From JAWPMT01 sp965227935 (GTDB lineage Bacteria; Bacteroidota; Bacteroidia; Cytophagales; Cyclobacteriaceae): a stretch of 64,000 nt of DNA. The DNA lies in contig CBDDGS010000055.1 of NCBI GenBank assembly GCA_965227935.1, forward strand, positions 372,001 to 436,000. Reading direction: 5' to 3'. Positions 19,363-28,862 of the stretch are shown piece by piece. Each line of letters opens with the position of its first letter. Position 1 is the first letter of the stretch. Under the pieces are notes generated by a model that was not told where the DNA came from, did no database searches, and worked only from the letters and a program-made list of their open reading frames with translations. Made by a program: the position numbers and the translations under genes.

Positions 19363-20310
19363 TTAAGCCTGTGGAATAAGCTCCCGCAAGTGGCTCAAAA
19401 TATCGCGCACCATGCCTTCAATATCGAAGTTTGGGTGCCAACCCCAATCCTCCCTGGCGGGCTGATCGTCCAATGAATTGGGCCAGCTATCCGCAATTTC
19501 CTGACGATAATCCGGTTGATAATCAATCACAAAATCCGGCACATGCTGCTTAATCCGCTGATAGATCTCACTGGGAGAGAAGCTCATTGCCGCCATATTA
19601 TAACTTGATCTGATCTTCACTCGGTCGGGTTCGGCATCCATCAGTTGGATGGTCCCATCAACGGCATCATTCATATACATCATAGGCAATTGAGTATCGG
19701 GCTTCAAAAAGCACTTAAAGACCTCATCACTCAGTGCCTTCCAAAAAATATCCACCGCATAGTCGGTAGTTCCGCCGCCAGGTTTGCCCTTGTAGCCAAT
19801 CAGGCCCGGGTACCTGATACTTCTGACGTCGACGCCATATTTCTTATGGTAGTACTCACACCAACGCTCCCCAGCCAACTTGGAGATGCCATAGACGGTC
19901 GTAGGATTTGTGAGCGTGAATTGAGGCGTGTATTCCTTAGGGGTATCGGGCCCAAAAACAGCAATGGAGCTGGGCCAGAAAATCTTGATGTTGTGATCTC
20001 TCGCTGCCTCTAGCACCTGTAGTAAGCTGTTCATATTCAGGTCCCAGGCAAACCGCGGGTCAGCCTCCCCTTTTGCAGATAGGACTGCTGCCAAATGGTA
20101 GATCTCACCAATATCGTATCGCTCAATATGCTGCAGGAGAGCGTCGTGGTCCATCACGTCCAAAACCGATGTTGGGCCATCATGGTCTTCCACCGGAAGT
20201 GGACGAATATCTGTCGCAACTACACGATCAGCGCCTTTCTTCTGACGCAATTTTTGGGTGAGCTCAGAGCCCAATTGGCCTCCGGCGCCAATGATCAAAC
20301 TTCGCTTCAT
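19363..20310 (-). CDS. SDR-type L-threonine 3-dehydrogenase / NAD-dependent epimerase family
   Basis: A 315-residue extended short-chain dehydrogenase. It begins with the dinucleotide motif GAGGQLGSEL and contains the YGISKLAGE active-site Tyr-xxx-Lys. The middle and end (GYKGKPGGGTTDYAVDIF, FKCFLKPDTQLPMMYM, then ADSWPNSLDDQPAREDWGW) match the UDP-galactose-epimerase-like L-threonine dehydrogenases of Bacteroidota and trypanosomes, which oxidise threonine to 2-amino-3-ketobutyrate. A partner 2-amino-3-ketobutyrate CoA ligase is not in the window. Confidence 0.9.
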   Translation of the reverse strand: MKRSLIIGAGGQLGSELTQKLRQKKGADRVVATDIRPLPVEDHDGPTSVLDVMDHDALLQHIERYDIGEIYHLAAVLSAKGEADPRFAWDLNMNSLLQVLEAARDHNIKIFWPSSIAVFGPDTPKEYTPQFTLTNPTTVYGISKLAGERWCEYYHKKYGVDVRSIRYPGLIGYKGKPGGGTTDYAVDIFWKALSDEVFKCFLKPDTQLPMMYMNDAVDGTIQLMDAEPDRVKIRSSYNMAAMSFSPSEIYQRIKQHVPDFVIDYQPDYRQEIADSWPNSLDDQPAREDWGWHPNFDIEGMVRDILSHLRELIPQA

Positions 20311-20413
20311 CTAGGGGTGGGGTTCTAATGTTGTCAGCGCAAATCTAGTCAGTTTGGTTGCAAGCCTCGCAGTTTCCTGGTACCGTCGGGCTCTCGAATT
20401 CTTCCCAAATGGG

Positions 20414-22183
20414 TCAAGCCGATATGATCTCTTTGTACTGCATTTCATGAAGCTTGCTGTAATATCCTTTTTGAGCTAGCAGCTCTTCGTGCTTCCCTCG
20501 TTCCACAATGGCTCCCTTGTCCAATACAAGGATCTGATCGGCATTCTGAATGGTCGATAGGCGGTGTGCAATGACGATGGCCGTACGGCCTTTCATCAGT
20601 TGTTCAATGGCCCCTTGAATGAGTTCTTCAGTCTCGGTATCGACCGAAGAGGTCGCCTCGTCCAATACGATGAGGTTGGGATCGTACACCAATGCCCGTA
20701 CGAAAGAGAGCAATTGCCGTTGCCCCACCGATAAGGTGGCGCCTCGCTCCATCACATTGTAGTCCCAACTGCCCGGGAGACGTTCGATGAATGTCCGCGC
20801 GCCCACCAGCTCCGCCGCTTCGATCACTTTGGACCGCGGTATATTCGGATTTTTGAGCGTGATGTTGTTCATGATCGTGTCCGAAAACAGGAATACGTCC
20901 TGGAGCACAACCGCAATGTGGGACCGTAGATTCTCAAGGCTGTACTCTCGAACATCCCGGCCATCCAAAGTGATCATTCCCTTGTTGACCTCATAAAACC
21001 TGTTCAACAGGTTGATTACAGAAGACTTGCCTGCTCCTGTAGCACCGACTAACGCCAGCGTCTGTCCGGGCTGCACCTCGAAATTGACATCGCGAAGCAC
21101 CCAGTCCTCTTCATTGTAGGCAAACGAAACATGCTCAAACCGCACGGCACCATCAATTTTTGCCACCTCGTGCTTCCCCTCATCAGGAATGAACTCTTCA
21201 CTGTCCAAAAGCTTGAGAATCCGATTGGACGATACGATGCCAAGCTGTAGCGTATTGAACCGGTCAGCAATCAACCGTATAGGTCGGAAGAACATCTGGA
21301 TGTACATGATGAAGGCTATCAGAATACCAAAGGTCAACCGCTCTTGAATGACCTCACCCGATCCGTACCAAACAATGAGTCCAATTCCCACCGCCTGGAT
21401 CACCTCTGCCACGGGAAAATAGATGGAATAGTACATGACCGACTTCAGGTTGGCCCGGCGATGCTCTTCATTGATTTCTTTGAACTTCTCGTATTCAACC
21501 TTTTCACTGTTGAAGATCTGCACGATGTTCATTCCCGTTACGTGCTCCTGCACAAATGAATTGAGATTGGAAACGGCCGTGCGCACCTCATTGAAGGCGT
21601 ATTTGATCTTTTCCTTGAAGACGTAGGTCGCCAGGATCAGGATGGGCAACGTCGATAAGCTCACGAGCGTCAGCCGCCAGTCCATATAAAACATGACGAT
21701 CAAAATCACCAGCAACTGCAACAAGTCGCCAATCATTGCCGCAATGCCCTGGCTAAAAACCTCGGCCAGCGTCTCTATGTCTGACACGTTCCTCGTCACC
21801 AACCGGCCGATCGGCGTATTGTCAAAGAACTTTAGCTTGAGCCTCTGGAGATGACGAAACAAGCTGATGCGAATATCCTTGATGATGTATTGACCCAACC
21901 ATCCAGACAAATAGGTGTGGTAGTATTGCACAATCGACTGGGTAAACAAGAGCACCACTAGTATGATGATCATGTTGACCAATCCATTCAGGTCTCCATT
22001 GGCTATGTCCTGATCAATCGTCCTTTGGATCAAAAAAGGCCTCGCTGGCACCAGAAGTGCCAGGGTGATCGTCAGAAAGACCAGAACGTAGAACTGCTTT
22101 ATATAAGGGGTGGCAAAAGAGAAAAGACGCCTAAGGATTCCCAGGTCGACTATGCTGCCACTGATGTTTTGTTCTTTTTCCAA
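20414..22183 (-). CDS. ABC exporter, fused permease and ATPase (MsbA/MdlB-like)
   Basis: Homodimeric or heterodimeric type-IV ABC exporter half (589 residues): six transmembrane helices in about 25-320, then the nucleotide-binding domain with Walker A at 380-388 (GATGAGKSS), signature LSVGQRQ, Walker B LIVLDEAT and the H-loop histidine in IVIAHRLS. The substrate (lipid A, other lipid or drug) is not determinable. The start is TTG: the truA stop codon (TAG at 22193-22195) is in the same frame four codons upstream, and no ATG exists before residue 71. The MEKEQNISGSIVDL beginning is therefore inferred from a TTG. Confidence 0.92.
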   Translation of the reverse strand: MEKEQNISGSIVDLGILRRLFSFATPYIKQFYVLVFLTITLALLVPARPFLIQRTIDQDIANGDLNGLVNMIIILVVLLFTQSIVQYYHTYLSGWLGQYIIKDIRISLFRHLQRLKLKFFDNTPIGRLVTRNVSDIETLAEVFSQGIAAMIGDLLQLLVILIVMFYMDWRLTLVSLSTLPILILATYVFKEKIKYAFNEVRTAVSNLNSFVQEHVTGMNIVQIFNSEKVEYEKFKEINEEHRRANLKSVMYYSIYFPVAEVIQAVGIGLIVWYGSGEVIQERLTFGILIAFIMYIQMFFRPIRLIADRFNTLQLGIVSSNRILKLLDSEEFIPDEGKHEVAKIDGAVRFEHVSFAYNEEDWVLRDVNFEVQPGQTLALVGATGAGKSSVINLLNRFYEVNKGMITLDGRDVREYSLENLRSHIAVVLQDVFLFSDTIMNNITLKNPNIPRSKVIEAAELVGARTFIERLPGSWDYNVMERGATLSVGQRQLLSFVRALVYDPNLIVLDEATSSVDTETEELIQGAIEQLMKGRTAIVIAHRLSTIQNADQILVLDKGAIVERGKHEELLAQKGYYSKLHEMQYKEIISA

Positions 22184-22192
22184 AATTGTCTG

Positions 22193-22936
22193 CTACAAAA
22201 AGATCTCGTCGGGATACTTCACCGCAGTCAGAAACAATCCTTCCGGGGGTACCGCTCTTCCCGCCGCTTTTCGATCGCGGCGCTCTAGTACTAAAGCAAA
22301 TTCCTGCAAAGAAAGTTTTTTCTCACCAACATCCAGCAGTGTGCCAACCAATGCCCGTACCATCCCCCGGAGAAAGCGATTGGCAGAAACGTGGAATGTG
22401 TAACTGCCGGGGCCCGCTACCCATCTTGCTTCGTGTACGTCACAATCGAAGTTCGTAACATCAGTCTTGACCTTGCTGAAGGACTCGTAGTCCTTCCAAC
22501 TGAGCAGTTGCTCGCATGCGGCATGGATGGCGTCCAAATCGATGGGCCGATTGAAGGCATACGATCTGCCAACAGCAAACGGGTTCTTCTCCGTATGGAT
22601 ATGGTATTCGTAGCTTCGAGAGACCGCGCTAAAGCGCGCGTGAGCGTCGTCGCCAACGGGCATCACACGCTTTACTGAGATATCCCCAGGCAAAATGCGA
22701 TTGAGTTTATACGCTAACTGATCAGCAGCCAGGGGTTTGTCTACTTCTATATGAGCGATTTGCTGTAGGGCATGCACCCCAGTGTCTGTCCTCCCACTTC
22801 CCACACACTTGGTCGGCTTCTTCAGCAGGGTGCTCAAAGCGTCATTGATCGTCTGCTGCACGGAGATGGCATTGTCCTGCTCCTGCCAGCCATGGTAGCT
22901 GGTGCCGTCGTAAACGATATCGAGAAAATATCTCAT
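22193..22936 (-). CDS. truA: tRNA pseudouridine(38-40) synthase TruA
   Basis: Converts uridines 38-40 in the anticodon arm of tRNAs to pseudouridine. The start at 22936 gives MRYFLDIVYDGTSYHGWQ, the normal N-terminus; the reading from 22969 adds eleven extra residues. Catalytic Asp51 lies in GSGRTDTGVHA. Later family motifs include ARFSAVSRSYEYHI and FLRGMVRALVGTLLDVG. At 247 residues it is normal length. It is head of the run truA-ABC exporter, diverging from the DUF4293 gene. Confidence 0.96.
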   Translation of the reverse strand: MRYFLDIVYDGTSYHGWQEQDNAISVQQTINDALSTLLKKPTKCVGSGRTDTGVHALQQIAHIEVDKPLAADQLAYKLNRILPGDISVKRVMPVGDDAHARFSAVSRSYEYHIHTEKNPFAVGRSYAFNRPIDLDAIHAACEQLLSWKDYESFSKVKTDVTNFDCDVHEARWVAGPGSYTFHVSANRFLRGMVRALVGTLLDVGEKKLSLQEFALVLERRDRKAAGRAVPPEGLFLTAVKYPDEIFL

Positions 22937-23006
22937 ACCGCAAAAGTCTGCAAAAAACGAAGAGAGCAAAACATTTGCCCTCCGTACTGATTCACATGTA
23001 ATTCGA

Positions 23007-23014
23007 TAAATTTG
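23007..23014 (+). promoter_or_regulatory. Candidate -7 promoter element for the DUF4293 gene
   Basis: TAAATTTG is an exact match to the Bacteroidota TAnnTTTG -7 consensus, 27 bases before the ATG at 23042. No good TTTG is found 19-21 bases upstream. The position supports 23042 as start rather than the TTG at 23012. Confidence 0.45.
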
Positions 23015-23041
23015 TTGCCTTCAAAAAAGAATGCCAGACCA

Positions 23042-23536
23042 ATGATCCAAAGAATCCAGTCAGTTTTTCTTCTGCTCACCGCGCTCACAGTGATCGCCGC
23101 ATTGTTTTTCCCCATATGGTCAGAGGTCAACCCTGAGGGCACAGAACGGGTCGAACTGAATGTGTATGAGCTGCGATATGAACAACTGCTGGCCGATGGT
23201 TCCGCTGGGGAAGTGATCAATCGTAAAGACACCTACTACATCTCTTTCTTTCTGTTTGCCGGAGCTATTGTCGCCTTCGTTTCCATCTTCCAATTCAAGA
23301 ATCGCTTGCGGCAAATACAGCTCGGGGCACTCAACTCACTGATCATAGGTGGATGCATTGTATTCACCTGGTTCGTGTATATCAGTAAATCAGAAGTGGT
23401 ACTGGACCCTACCCAACAAGGGAAGTTTGAGCTGAGCTTCTACCTGCCCCTTGTTGCCCTACTGCTGAACTCCTTCGCAAATAGGTTTATCCGAAGAGAC
23501 GAAAAACTCGTGCGTAGCTCAGAGCGCCTGCGATAG
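23042..23536 (+). CDS. DUF4293 family membrane protein
   Basis: A 164-residue integral membrane protein of a Bacteroidota family without known function. Four hydrophobic helices are visible: about 5-23 (SVFLLLTALTVIAALFFPI), 68-84, 92-112 and 130-147. The first loop (NVYELRYEQLLADG) is extracytoplasmic by the pattern of charges, and the C-terminus is basic (RFIRRDEKLVRSSERLR). It diverges from truA, and the nearest downstream gene is on the other strand. Confidence 0.85.
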   Translation: MIQRIQSVFLLLTALTVIAALFFPIWSEVNPEGTERVELNVYELRYEQLLADGSAGEVINRKDTYYISFFLFAGAIVAFVSIFQFKNRLRQIQLGALNSLIIGGCIVFTWFVYISKSEVVLDPTQQGKFELSFYLPLVALLLNSFANRFIRRDEKLVRSSERLR

Positions 23537-23624
23537 GGTATAGTTTCCCTGCACAGTCTCTTAAGACCTATTAAGATCAGGATGCGGCTTGAGTTTGAGC
23601 GGCGGTAGATCTTGTCTTCGCTGG

Positions 23625-23798
23625 TTAGGCGGAATGAACTAAGTATGCTCCCAAAGCCAGAAATGTCAGCGCAAACGAAATTAGATTGAACTTGCCCCAA
23701 TTGAGGTCGAATCCCTCGACATTGCGGAAGTCTAAAACAGCGAGCACTGACACAACTGTTCCGAAGCATAGGAGGACGACTCCTAATATCAGAATCAT
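23625..23798 (-). CDS. Small membrane protein, 57 residues, two helices
   Basis: An ATG-to-TAA frame of 57 codons that codes for a protein with two clear hydrophobic segments: residues 1-22 (MILILGVVLLCFGTVVSVLA) and 38-54 (NLISFALTFLALGAYLV), joined by a short polar loop DFRNVEGFDLNWGK. The hydrophobic-polar-hydrophobic pattern in one frame over the whole length is unlikely by chance. I do not recognise the family. It is alone between the DUF4293 gene (convergent) and gamma-glutamyltransferase (same strand, downstream neighbour is on the far side), so it probably has its own promoter; a TACATTTA box is 25 bases upstream. Confidence 0.62.
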   Translation of the reverse strand: MILILGVVLLCFGTVVSVLAVLDFRNVEGFDLNWGKFNLISFALTFLALGAYLVHSA

Positions 23799-23938
23799 TG
23801 GTTGTCAGAATTTGAGATAAATGTAAGGAATTTTAACGTATCGTTATGCGCCGTCGGTAAAAAAGCACGCCATCTGATACTAACTGATTGACGGAAAGTC
23901 AGCTGCAACTGCCACTTCCCCAGTCTCCGCGCGGCTCG

Positions 23939-25627
23939 TCAATAACCAGCGGCCTGCCCATCCTTGCGGGATTCTGAGGCGCCGTAATACACACCATCTT
24001 TGAGCATAATGGCTTGGTAACCACCATAGACTCCTTTAGCGAATCGGATGTCGTGCCCCCGGTCCATCAGCTGGCTGATGGTCTCATAGTCAAAACCAGA
24101 TTCGAGGAAAGTGACCCCCACTCCATCTCGATGGCCGATACCTCGTGCTGAAGTACCTATGTGCCTGATCCGCGGGGCATCACCTGCTTCCTGCAGGTTC
24201 ATACCAAAGTCGATCAGGTTCATGATCATCTGCGCATGACCTTGAGGCTGCATATCACCACCCATCAGCCCGAAACTGATGAATGGTTCGCCATCCTTCG
24301 TCACAAATGCAGGTATGATGGTGTGGAAGGGCCGCTTCCCAGGCGCATAGGCGTTGACATGTCCCTCCTCTAGCATAAACCCAGATCCTCGGTTCTGCAA
24401 GGCAAAGCCTACGCCCTCCGGCACCTCTTTCGATCCGAACAATGCCGAATTGCTCTGAATAAGTGAGATCATATTACCCTCGGCATCAGCAGCAGTCAAA
24501 TAAATGGTGTGGTCTCCGAAAGCCATTCCCGGTAAGTACTCTCCCGCCCGGGATGGGTCGATTTCTTTCCTCCGTTCCGACGCATAGTCGTCTGACAGCA
24601 GGGTCTCTATCGGTATCTCGCCAAATGCAGGGTCACCGTAGTATTTGGCCATATCTTCATAAGTCAACTTCTTCGCCTCAAGGAAATGATGCACGTAGTC
24701 AGCACTGCCAAATCCCATCCCCTTAACGTCCAAACCCTCCATGAGCTGAAGGATCTGCAGGGCTGCCATTCCCTGCCCATTGGGTGGCAGTTCCCAAACA
24801 TCGTAGCCCCGGTAGTTGATCGAGATAGGATCTACCCACTCCGTGGTGTTGTTTGCCAGGTCCCGCTTCGACAGATAGCCGCCAGCTTTTTTCATATGGG
24901 CGACGATTGCCTCCGCGGTGACTCCTTTGTAGAATCCATCCCTTCCATTTTTTGCGATCAGTTCCAGAGAGCTGGCCAATGCCGGATTTTTGAATACCTC
25001 CCCTTTTCGAGGGAATCTTCCGCCGACGAAATAGGTCGCCTTGAATGTCGGATTGTCTCTGGATTGCATGCGCTTCTCCATGGACTGAAAGTTGTCCGCC
25101 ACTTCACTGGTAATCGCTATACCCTCCCTTGCATAGGATATTGTGGGCTGCAGGACTTCAGCAAGTGCCAATCGACCCCACCGATCATTGAGTGCCACCC
25201 ATCCATCGACACAGCCGGGGGTGGTGACTGACAAAATGCCTGTACCGTACGTCCCTCCATTGTCCACTTTGGCCTTCAACTCATCGAAACTGAGCGCAAC
25301 AGGCGCGCGGCCACTAGCATTCAAGCCGTGCATGGTCTTCTTTTCTGCATCCCATACAATCGCGAAGAGATCACCCCCGATACCATTCATCCCAGGATCT
25401 GCCAGCCCCAGAAAAGCATTGGCAGCAATGGCAGCATCGATAGCGGATCCCCCTTTCTTGAGGATCTCGATCCCGATCTGTGTGGCGATTGGATGATTGG
25501 TTGCAACCATGCCATTTCGCCCCAGTACTTCGGAACGTGTCGCAAAAGATTTGCCAGTAAGGCGATCCTGGGCAACCAATGAATCAGAAAGAAGAAGGAA
25601 GGAAATTGTGAGAAGAAGTACTTTCAT
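23939..25627 (-). CDS. Gamma-glutamyltransferase family protein
   Basis: Ntn-hydrolase that is made as a proprotein and self-cleaves at a threonine; normally cleaves glutathione and transfers gamma-glutamyl groups in the periplasm. Start at 25627 gives the signal peptide MKVLLLTISFLLLSDSLVAQ. Motifs: GMVATNHPIAT, KGGSAIDAAIAAN and GIGGDLFAIV in the large subunit; the cleavage region is MAFGDHTIYLTAAD, where Thr374 lines up with the catalytic Thr. The small subunit has MGGDMQPQGHAQ instead of the GSPGG seen in E. coli Ggt, as in the YwrD-like branch, so the donor could differ from glutathione. 562 residues, normal length. Single gene on this strand. Confidence 0.92.
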   Translation of the reverse strand: MKVLLLTISFLLLSDSLVAQDRLTGKSFATRSEVLGRNGMVATNHPIATQIGIEILKKGGSAIDAAIAANAFLGLADPGMNGIGGDLFAIVWDAEKKTMHGLNASGRAPVALSFDELKAKVDNGGTYGTGILSVTTPGCVDGWVALNDRWGRLALAEVLQPTISYAREGIAITSEVADNFQSMEKRMQSRDNPTFKATYFVGGRFPRKGEVFKNPALASSLELIAKNGRDGFYKGVTAEAIVAHMKKAGGYLSKRDLANNTTEWVDPISINYRGYDVWELPPNGQGMAALQILQLMEGLDVKGMGFGSADYVHHFLEAKKLTYEDMAKYYGDPAFGEIPIETLLSDDYASERRKEIDPSRAGEYLPGMAFGDHTIYLTAADAEGNMISLIQSNSALFGSKEVPEGVGFALQNRGSGFMLEEGHVNAYAPGKRPFHTIIPAFVTKDGEPFISFGLMGGDMQPQGHAQMIMNLIDFGMNLQEAGDAPRIRHIGTSARGIGHRDGVGVTFLESGFDYETISQLMDRGHDIRFAKGVYGGYQAIMLKDGVYYGASESRKDGQAAGY

Positions 25628-25882
25628 AGGAAGGGGGGTCTGGGCTTTGAATTCAAAGCGATTATACACCAATGTGGCTGTTCAAACCAAATGCTCTTTG
25701 GTGTTTTCTGTGGAATACAAGAGGGTATTTTACCTGTACCTCCTACGTCCCCTGCACAAAAAGTGAGCGACGCAACAAGCCCATTACTATGGCGACAGAC
25801 AACAAAAAACTTTTGATGACAAAAAATTTCAACTTTCCCCCAACAGGCACGTACAGATAATTTGAGTTACACCGTCCACATC

Positions 25883-26275
25883 ATGAGAGATTCACTCACC
25901 TGTATAGTTATTGACGATGAACGGCTCTTCATCCGAAAGATGGAAGCGCTCATCGATTCGATCGAGTGGCTCGACCTGCAGGCTACTTTTACAGAGCCCG
26001 TAAAGGCCGCCTCGGCCATCATTCGACTAAAGCCACAATTGATTTTTTTGGATTTGCAAATGCCCCATATGAATGGCTATGACCTGGTTGATTGGTTATA
26101 CCCGACCCTTCAGATGAAAGGGCTACAGCCACATATCGTGGCAATATCCGGCACTGAACTGGAAACTCACGCTATGCGAGATCAGTTTCTATGTCATATC
26201 CCCAAGTCCAGCTTGCACAGCTACCAGGTGCTAAGTGAGGAAGTGCAGCGACATCTGGGTCCCGTGTCGGCTTAG
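25883..26275 (+). CDS. Stand-alone response-regulator receiver protein
   Basis: A CheY-like receiver domain with no output domain, 130 residues. The ATG at 25883 gives MRDSLTCIVIDDERLF. Acidic pocket Asp11/Asp12, phosphoacceptor Asp57 in FLDLQMP, Ser89 in AISGT and Lys108 in HIPKSS are all in place, so it should be phosphorylated. The N-terminus and spacing resemble LytR-type receivers cut off before the LytTR domain; I see no LytTR sequence after it. No histidine kinase is in the window, so its partner is unknown. Confidence 0.88.
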   Translation: MRDSLTCIVIDDERLFIRKMEALIDSIEWLDLQATFTEPVKAASAIIRLKPQLIFLDLQMPHMNGYDLVDWLYPTLQMKGLQPHIVAISGTELETHAMRDQFLCHIPKSSLHSYQVLSEEVQRHLGPVSA

Positions 26276-26335
26276 CAGAAATCAGCAAAAAAATCGGTTT
26301 TCAGAGGTATCTTGGGAACTCAAATTCCCAAAAAC

Positions 26336-26833
26336 ATGAAGCTATTTGCCTCCCTACTCCTGATAGCAGCTGCTATTTCTTCAGTCTTCGCCCAAAGTCC
26401 TGCGGACCTTGGCGTCGGAGCCATTGGACTCGTGGTCTCCGATATCGAGGCCTCTGAGCAGTTTTACACTGAAGTCATCGGCATGCAGCCGGCGGGAGAG
26501 TTTTCGTTGGATAGCGACTGGAGTGACCAGGCCGGAATGTCCGGCGGAATGCCTTTCTCCGTGAAGATGTTCAAAATGGTCAATGAGAGCTCCGCGACGA
26601 TTTTGAAACTGGCGTATTTCGAAGAAACGGACAGAAGGGAATCGATCAGAAATGTAGGTGAAATCTCCGGAGTCAACTACTTGACGCTGAATTACAACGA
26701 TCTGGAAGATGTCGAAAAACGCGTCACCGAAGCAGATATCGAGATCATTGGCCGTGTCTCAGGAAAAGGGTACAGCCTCATTATCATCAAGGATCCAGAC
26801 GGCATATTTATCGAGCTAGTAGGACCGAACTAG
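26336..26833 (+). CDS. Secreted VOC-fold (glyoxalase-like) protein
   Basis: 165 residues: signal peptide MKLFASLLLIAAAISSVFAQ, then a single vicinal-oxygen-chelate domain. Family features: GAIGLVVSDIEASEQFYTEV at the start of the first beta-alpha-beta-beta-beta unit and IIIKDPDGIFIELVGPN at the end of the second. An export signal on a VOC protein points to a periplasmic or extracellular job, not cytosolic methylglyoxal detoxification. Substrate unknown. Follows the receiver gene by 60 bases but no functional link is evident. Confidence 0.85.
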   Translation: MKLFASLLLIAAAISSVFAQSPADLGVGAIGLVVSDIEASEQFYTEVIGMQPAGEFSLDSDWSDQAGMSGGMPFSVKMFKMVNESSATILKLAYFEETDRRESIRNVGEISGVNYLTLNYNDLEDVEKRVTEADIEIIGRVSGKGYSLIIIKDPDGIFIELVGPN

Positions 26834-26957
26834 TAACGTTGCGTTGAGATAAGAGCGCAACTAATCGCTACTGGGAAGGAGTCTCGGACTGACAAAAAGT
26901 CAGTACTCACGGGCTGGAATAGTATTTGGTTGGCTAGAGAAAAAACTAAGTCAATCG

Positions 26958-28850
26958 ATGGAAGAAAAAGGTACTATTTCGATACACACGGAAAATATCT
27001 TTCCGATCATCAAGAAATTTCTCTATTCTGATCACGAGATCTTTCTTCGTGAATTGGTCTCAAATGCAGTAGATGCCACTCAGAAAGTCAAGCGTTTAGT
27101 TTCTCTGGGTGAATACCAGGGGGAACTCGGTGACCTGACCATCGATGTCAGCGTCGACAAGGAAGCGAAGACCATCACTATCACCGACCGCGGTATCGGG
27201 ATGACCGCCGAGGAGATCAAAAAATACATCAACCAAATCGCCTTCTCCGGCGCCAGCGAATTCCTCGAAAAATACAAGGACAAGGGTGAGGACCAGCAGA
27301 TCATTGGATTCTTCGGTCTAGGATTCTACTCGGCCTTCATGGTGGCGAAGAAAGTCCAAATTCGCACCCTCTCATATCAGGAAGGAGCAGAAGCTGCCCA
27401 ATGGGTGTGCGACGGAAGTACCGAGTTTGAGATCTCTGCAGCAAAGAAAGAGGAAAGAGGAACGGAAATCACGCTTTTCGTAGCTGATGACAGCGAGGAG
27501 TTTTTGGAGGACCAACGTATACAGGGTATCCTGGACAAGTACTCGAAGTTCATGCCTGTGCCCATCCGATTTGGGCAGAAGGACGACAGCGTTGAAGATG
27601 GAGAGGACAAAGACGGCAATCCCCAGTACAAGACCGTCAAAATAGATAACGTCGTCAATGATGCCGAGCCGATCTGGACACGCTCTCCCAATGAGTTGAA
27701 CGATGAAGACTACCTCAAGTTTTACAAGGAGCTCTATCCGTTTTCGCCAGATCCATTGTTTTGGATACACCTCAACGTGGACTATCCTTTCAATTTGACG
27801 GGTATTCTTTATTTCCCGAAGCTGAAGAAGGATTTCGAGGTACAGCGAAACAAAATTCAGCTTTACAGCAAGCAGGTATTCATCACCGACGAGGTGAAGG
27901 ATGTAGTGCCAGAGTTCTTGCAGCTGCTACATGGCGTCATTGACTCTCCCGACATTCCACTGAACGTGTCACGGAGCTTCCTCCAAAGTGATAGCAATGT
28001 GAAAAAGATCAATGGTTATGTCACGAAGAAAGTTGCGGATAAGCTATCCGAGCTATTCAAAAATGACCGCGCTGGATTTGAAGAGAAGTGGGGTGACATC
28101 GGATTGTTTGTGAAGTATGGAATGATCTCAGAGGAGAAATTCAGTGAGAAGGCTAAGGACTTCACACTGGTCACAAACATCGACGACAAGCACTTCACCA
28201 TCGAGGAGTACAAACAGCATATCAAGGCTACCCAGGTGAACAAGGATGAGCAGCACGTCTTCCTTTACACCAATGACAAGGCCAAACAGCACACCTACAT
28301 CGATGGCGCTACGAAGCGCGGCTACGACGTGCTGTTGCTCAATGAGGTGCTGGACAGCCACTTCATCAATCACATCGAGCAGAAGTTTGAGAAAGTGACA
28401 TGGAAGCGGGTCGACGCAGATGTGCTGGATAAGCTGATCGACAACGGTGAGGAGAAGGAGTCCGTACTGGACGATAAGGAAAAAGAGTCCATCAAGGATC
28501 TGTTTGAAAAGGCCATTGACAATAAGGGCAACACCGTGAGCGTGGAGCCTATGGCAACCGATGATTTGCCTGTCTCTGTGACTCTCCCTGAATTTCTACG
28601 ACGTATGAAAGACATGCAGGAAACTGGTGGAGGTGGACCGATGATGTTTGGCGAAATGCCCCTCAATTTGTCGGTTGCAGTAAATGCGAACCACGTGATG
28701 ACCAAGAAGATCCTGGAAGCGGAAAAAGAGGAGGAAAAGATCGCGCTGGCCAAGCAAGCCTATGACCTGGCATTGCTATCACAGGGAATGTTGGAAGGTG
28801 AAAGTCTCACCAATTTCATTCGCCGCAGCGTGGAGTTGGCCTCGAACTAA
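26958..28850 (+). CDS. htpG: Molecular chaperone HtpG (Hsp90)
   Basis: ATP-driven chaperone of the cytosol, 630 residues. The N-terminal GHKL ATPase domain has all boxes: LVSNAVDAT (Asn/Asp for ATP and magnesium), DRGIGM and GFFGLGFYSAFMVA. The middle domain contains NVSRSFLQSD with the gamma-phosphate-binding Arg. No C-terminal MEEVD, as expected in bacteria. A small hairpin (ACTGAC-AAAAA-GTCAGT, 26888-26904) lies in the leader. The gene ends before a strong structured terminator (28863-28950), so it is monocistronic. Confidence 0.98.
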   Translation: MEEKGTISIHTENIFPIIKKFLYSDHEIFLRELVSNAVDATQKVKRLVSLGEYQGELGDLTIDVSVDKEAKTITITDRGIGMTAEEIKKYINQIAFSGASEFLEKYKDKGEDQQIIGFFGLGFYSAFMVAKKVQIRTLSYQEGAEAAQWVCDGSTEFEISAAKKEERGTEITLFVADDSEEFLEDQRIQGILDKYSKFMPVPIRFGQKDDSVEDGEDKDGNPQYKTVKIDNVVNDAEPIWTRSPNELNDEDYLKFYKELYPFSPDPLFWIHLNVDYPFNLTGILYFPKLKKDFEVQRNKIQLYSKQVFITDEVKDVVPEFLQLLHGVIDSPDIPLNVSRSFLQSDSNVKKINGYVTKKVADKLSELFKNDRAGFEEKWGDIGLFVKYGMISEEKFSEKAKDFTLVTNIDDKHFTIEEYKQHIKATQVNKDEQHVFLYTNDKAKQHTYIDGATKRGYDVLLLNEVLDSHFINHIEQKFEKVTWKRVDADVLDKLIDNGEEKESVLDDKEKESIKDLFEKAIDNKGNTVSVEPMATDDLPVSVTLPEFLRRMKDMQETGGGGPMMFGEMPLNLSVAVNANHVMTKKILEAEKEEEKIALAKQAYDLALLSQGMLEGESLTNFIRRSVELASN

Positions 28851-28862
28851 GCCATTTTGTAT

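Noticed and set aside
26888..26904. Hairpin ACTGAC-AAAAA-GTCAGT before htpG as a CIRCE-like or heat-shock operator
   Set aside because: It does not match the CIRCE inverted repeat (TTAGCACTC-N9-GAGTGCTAA), and such a short stem is common by chance.
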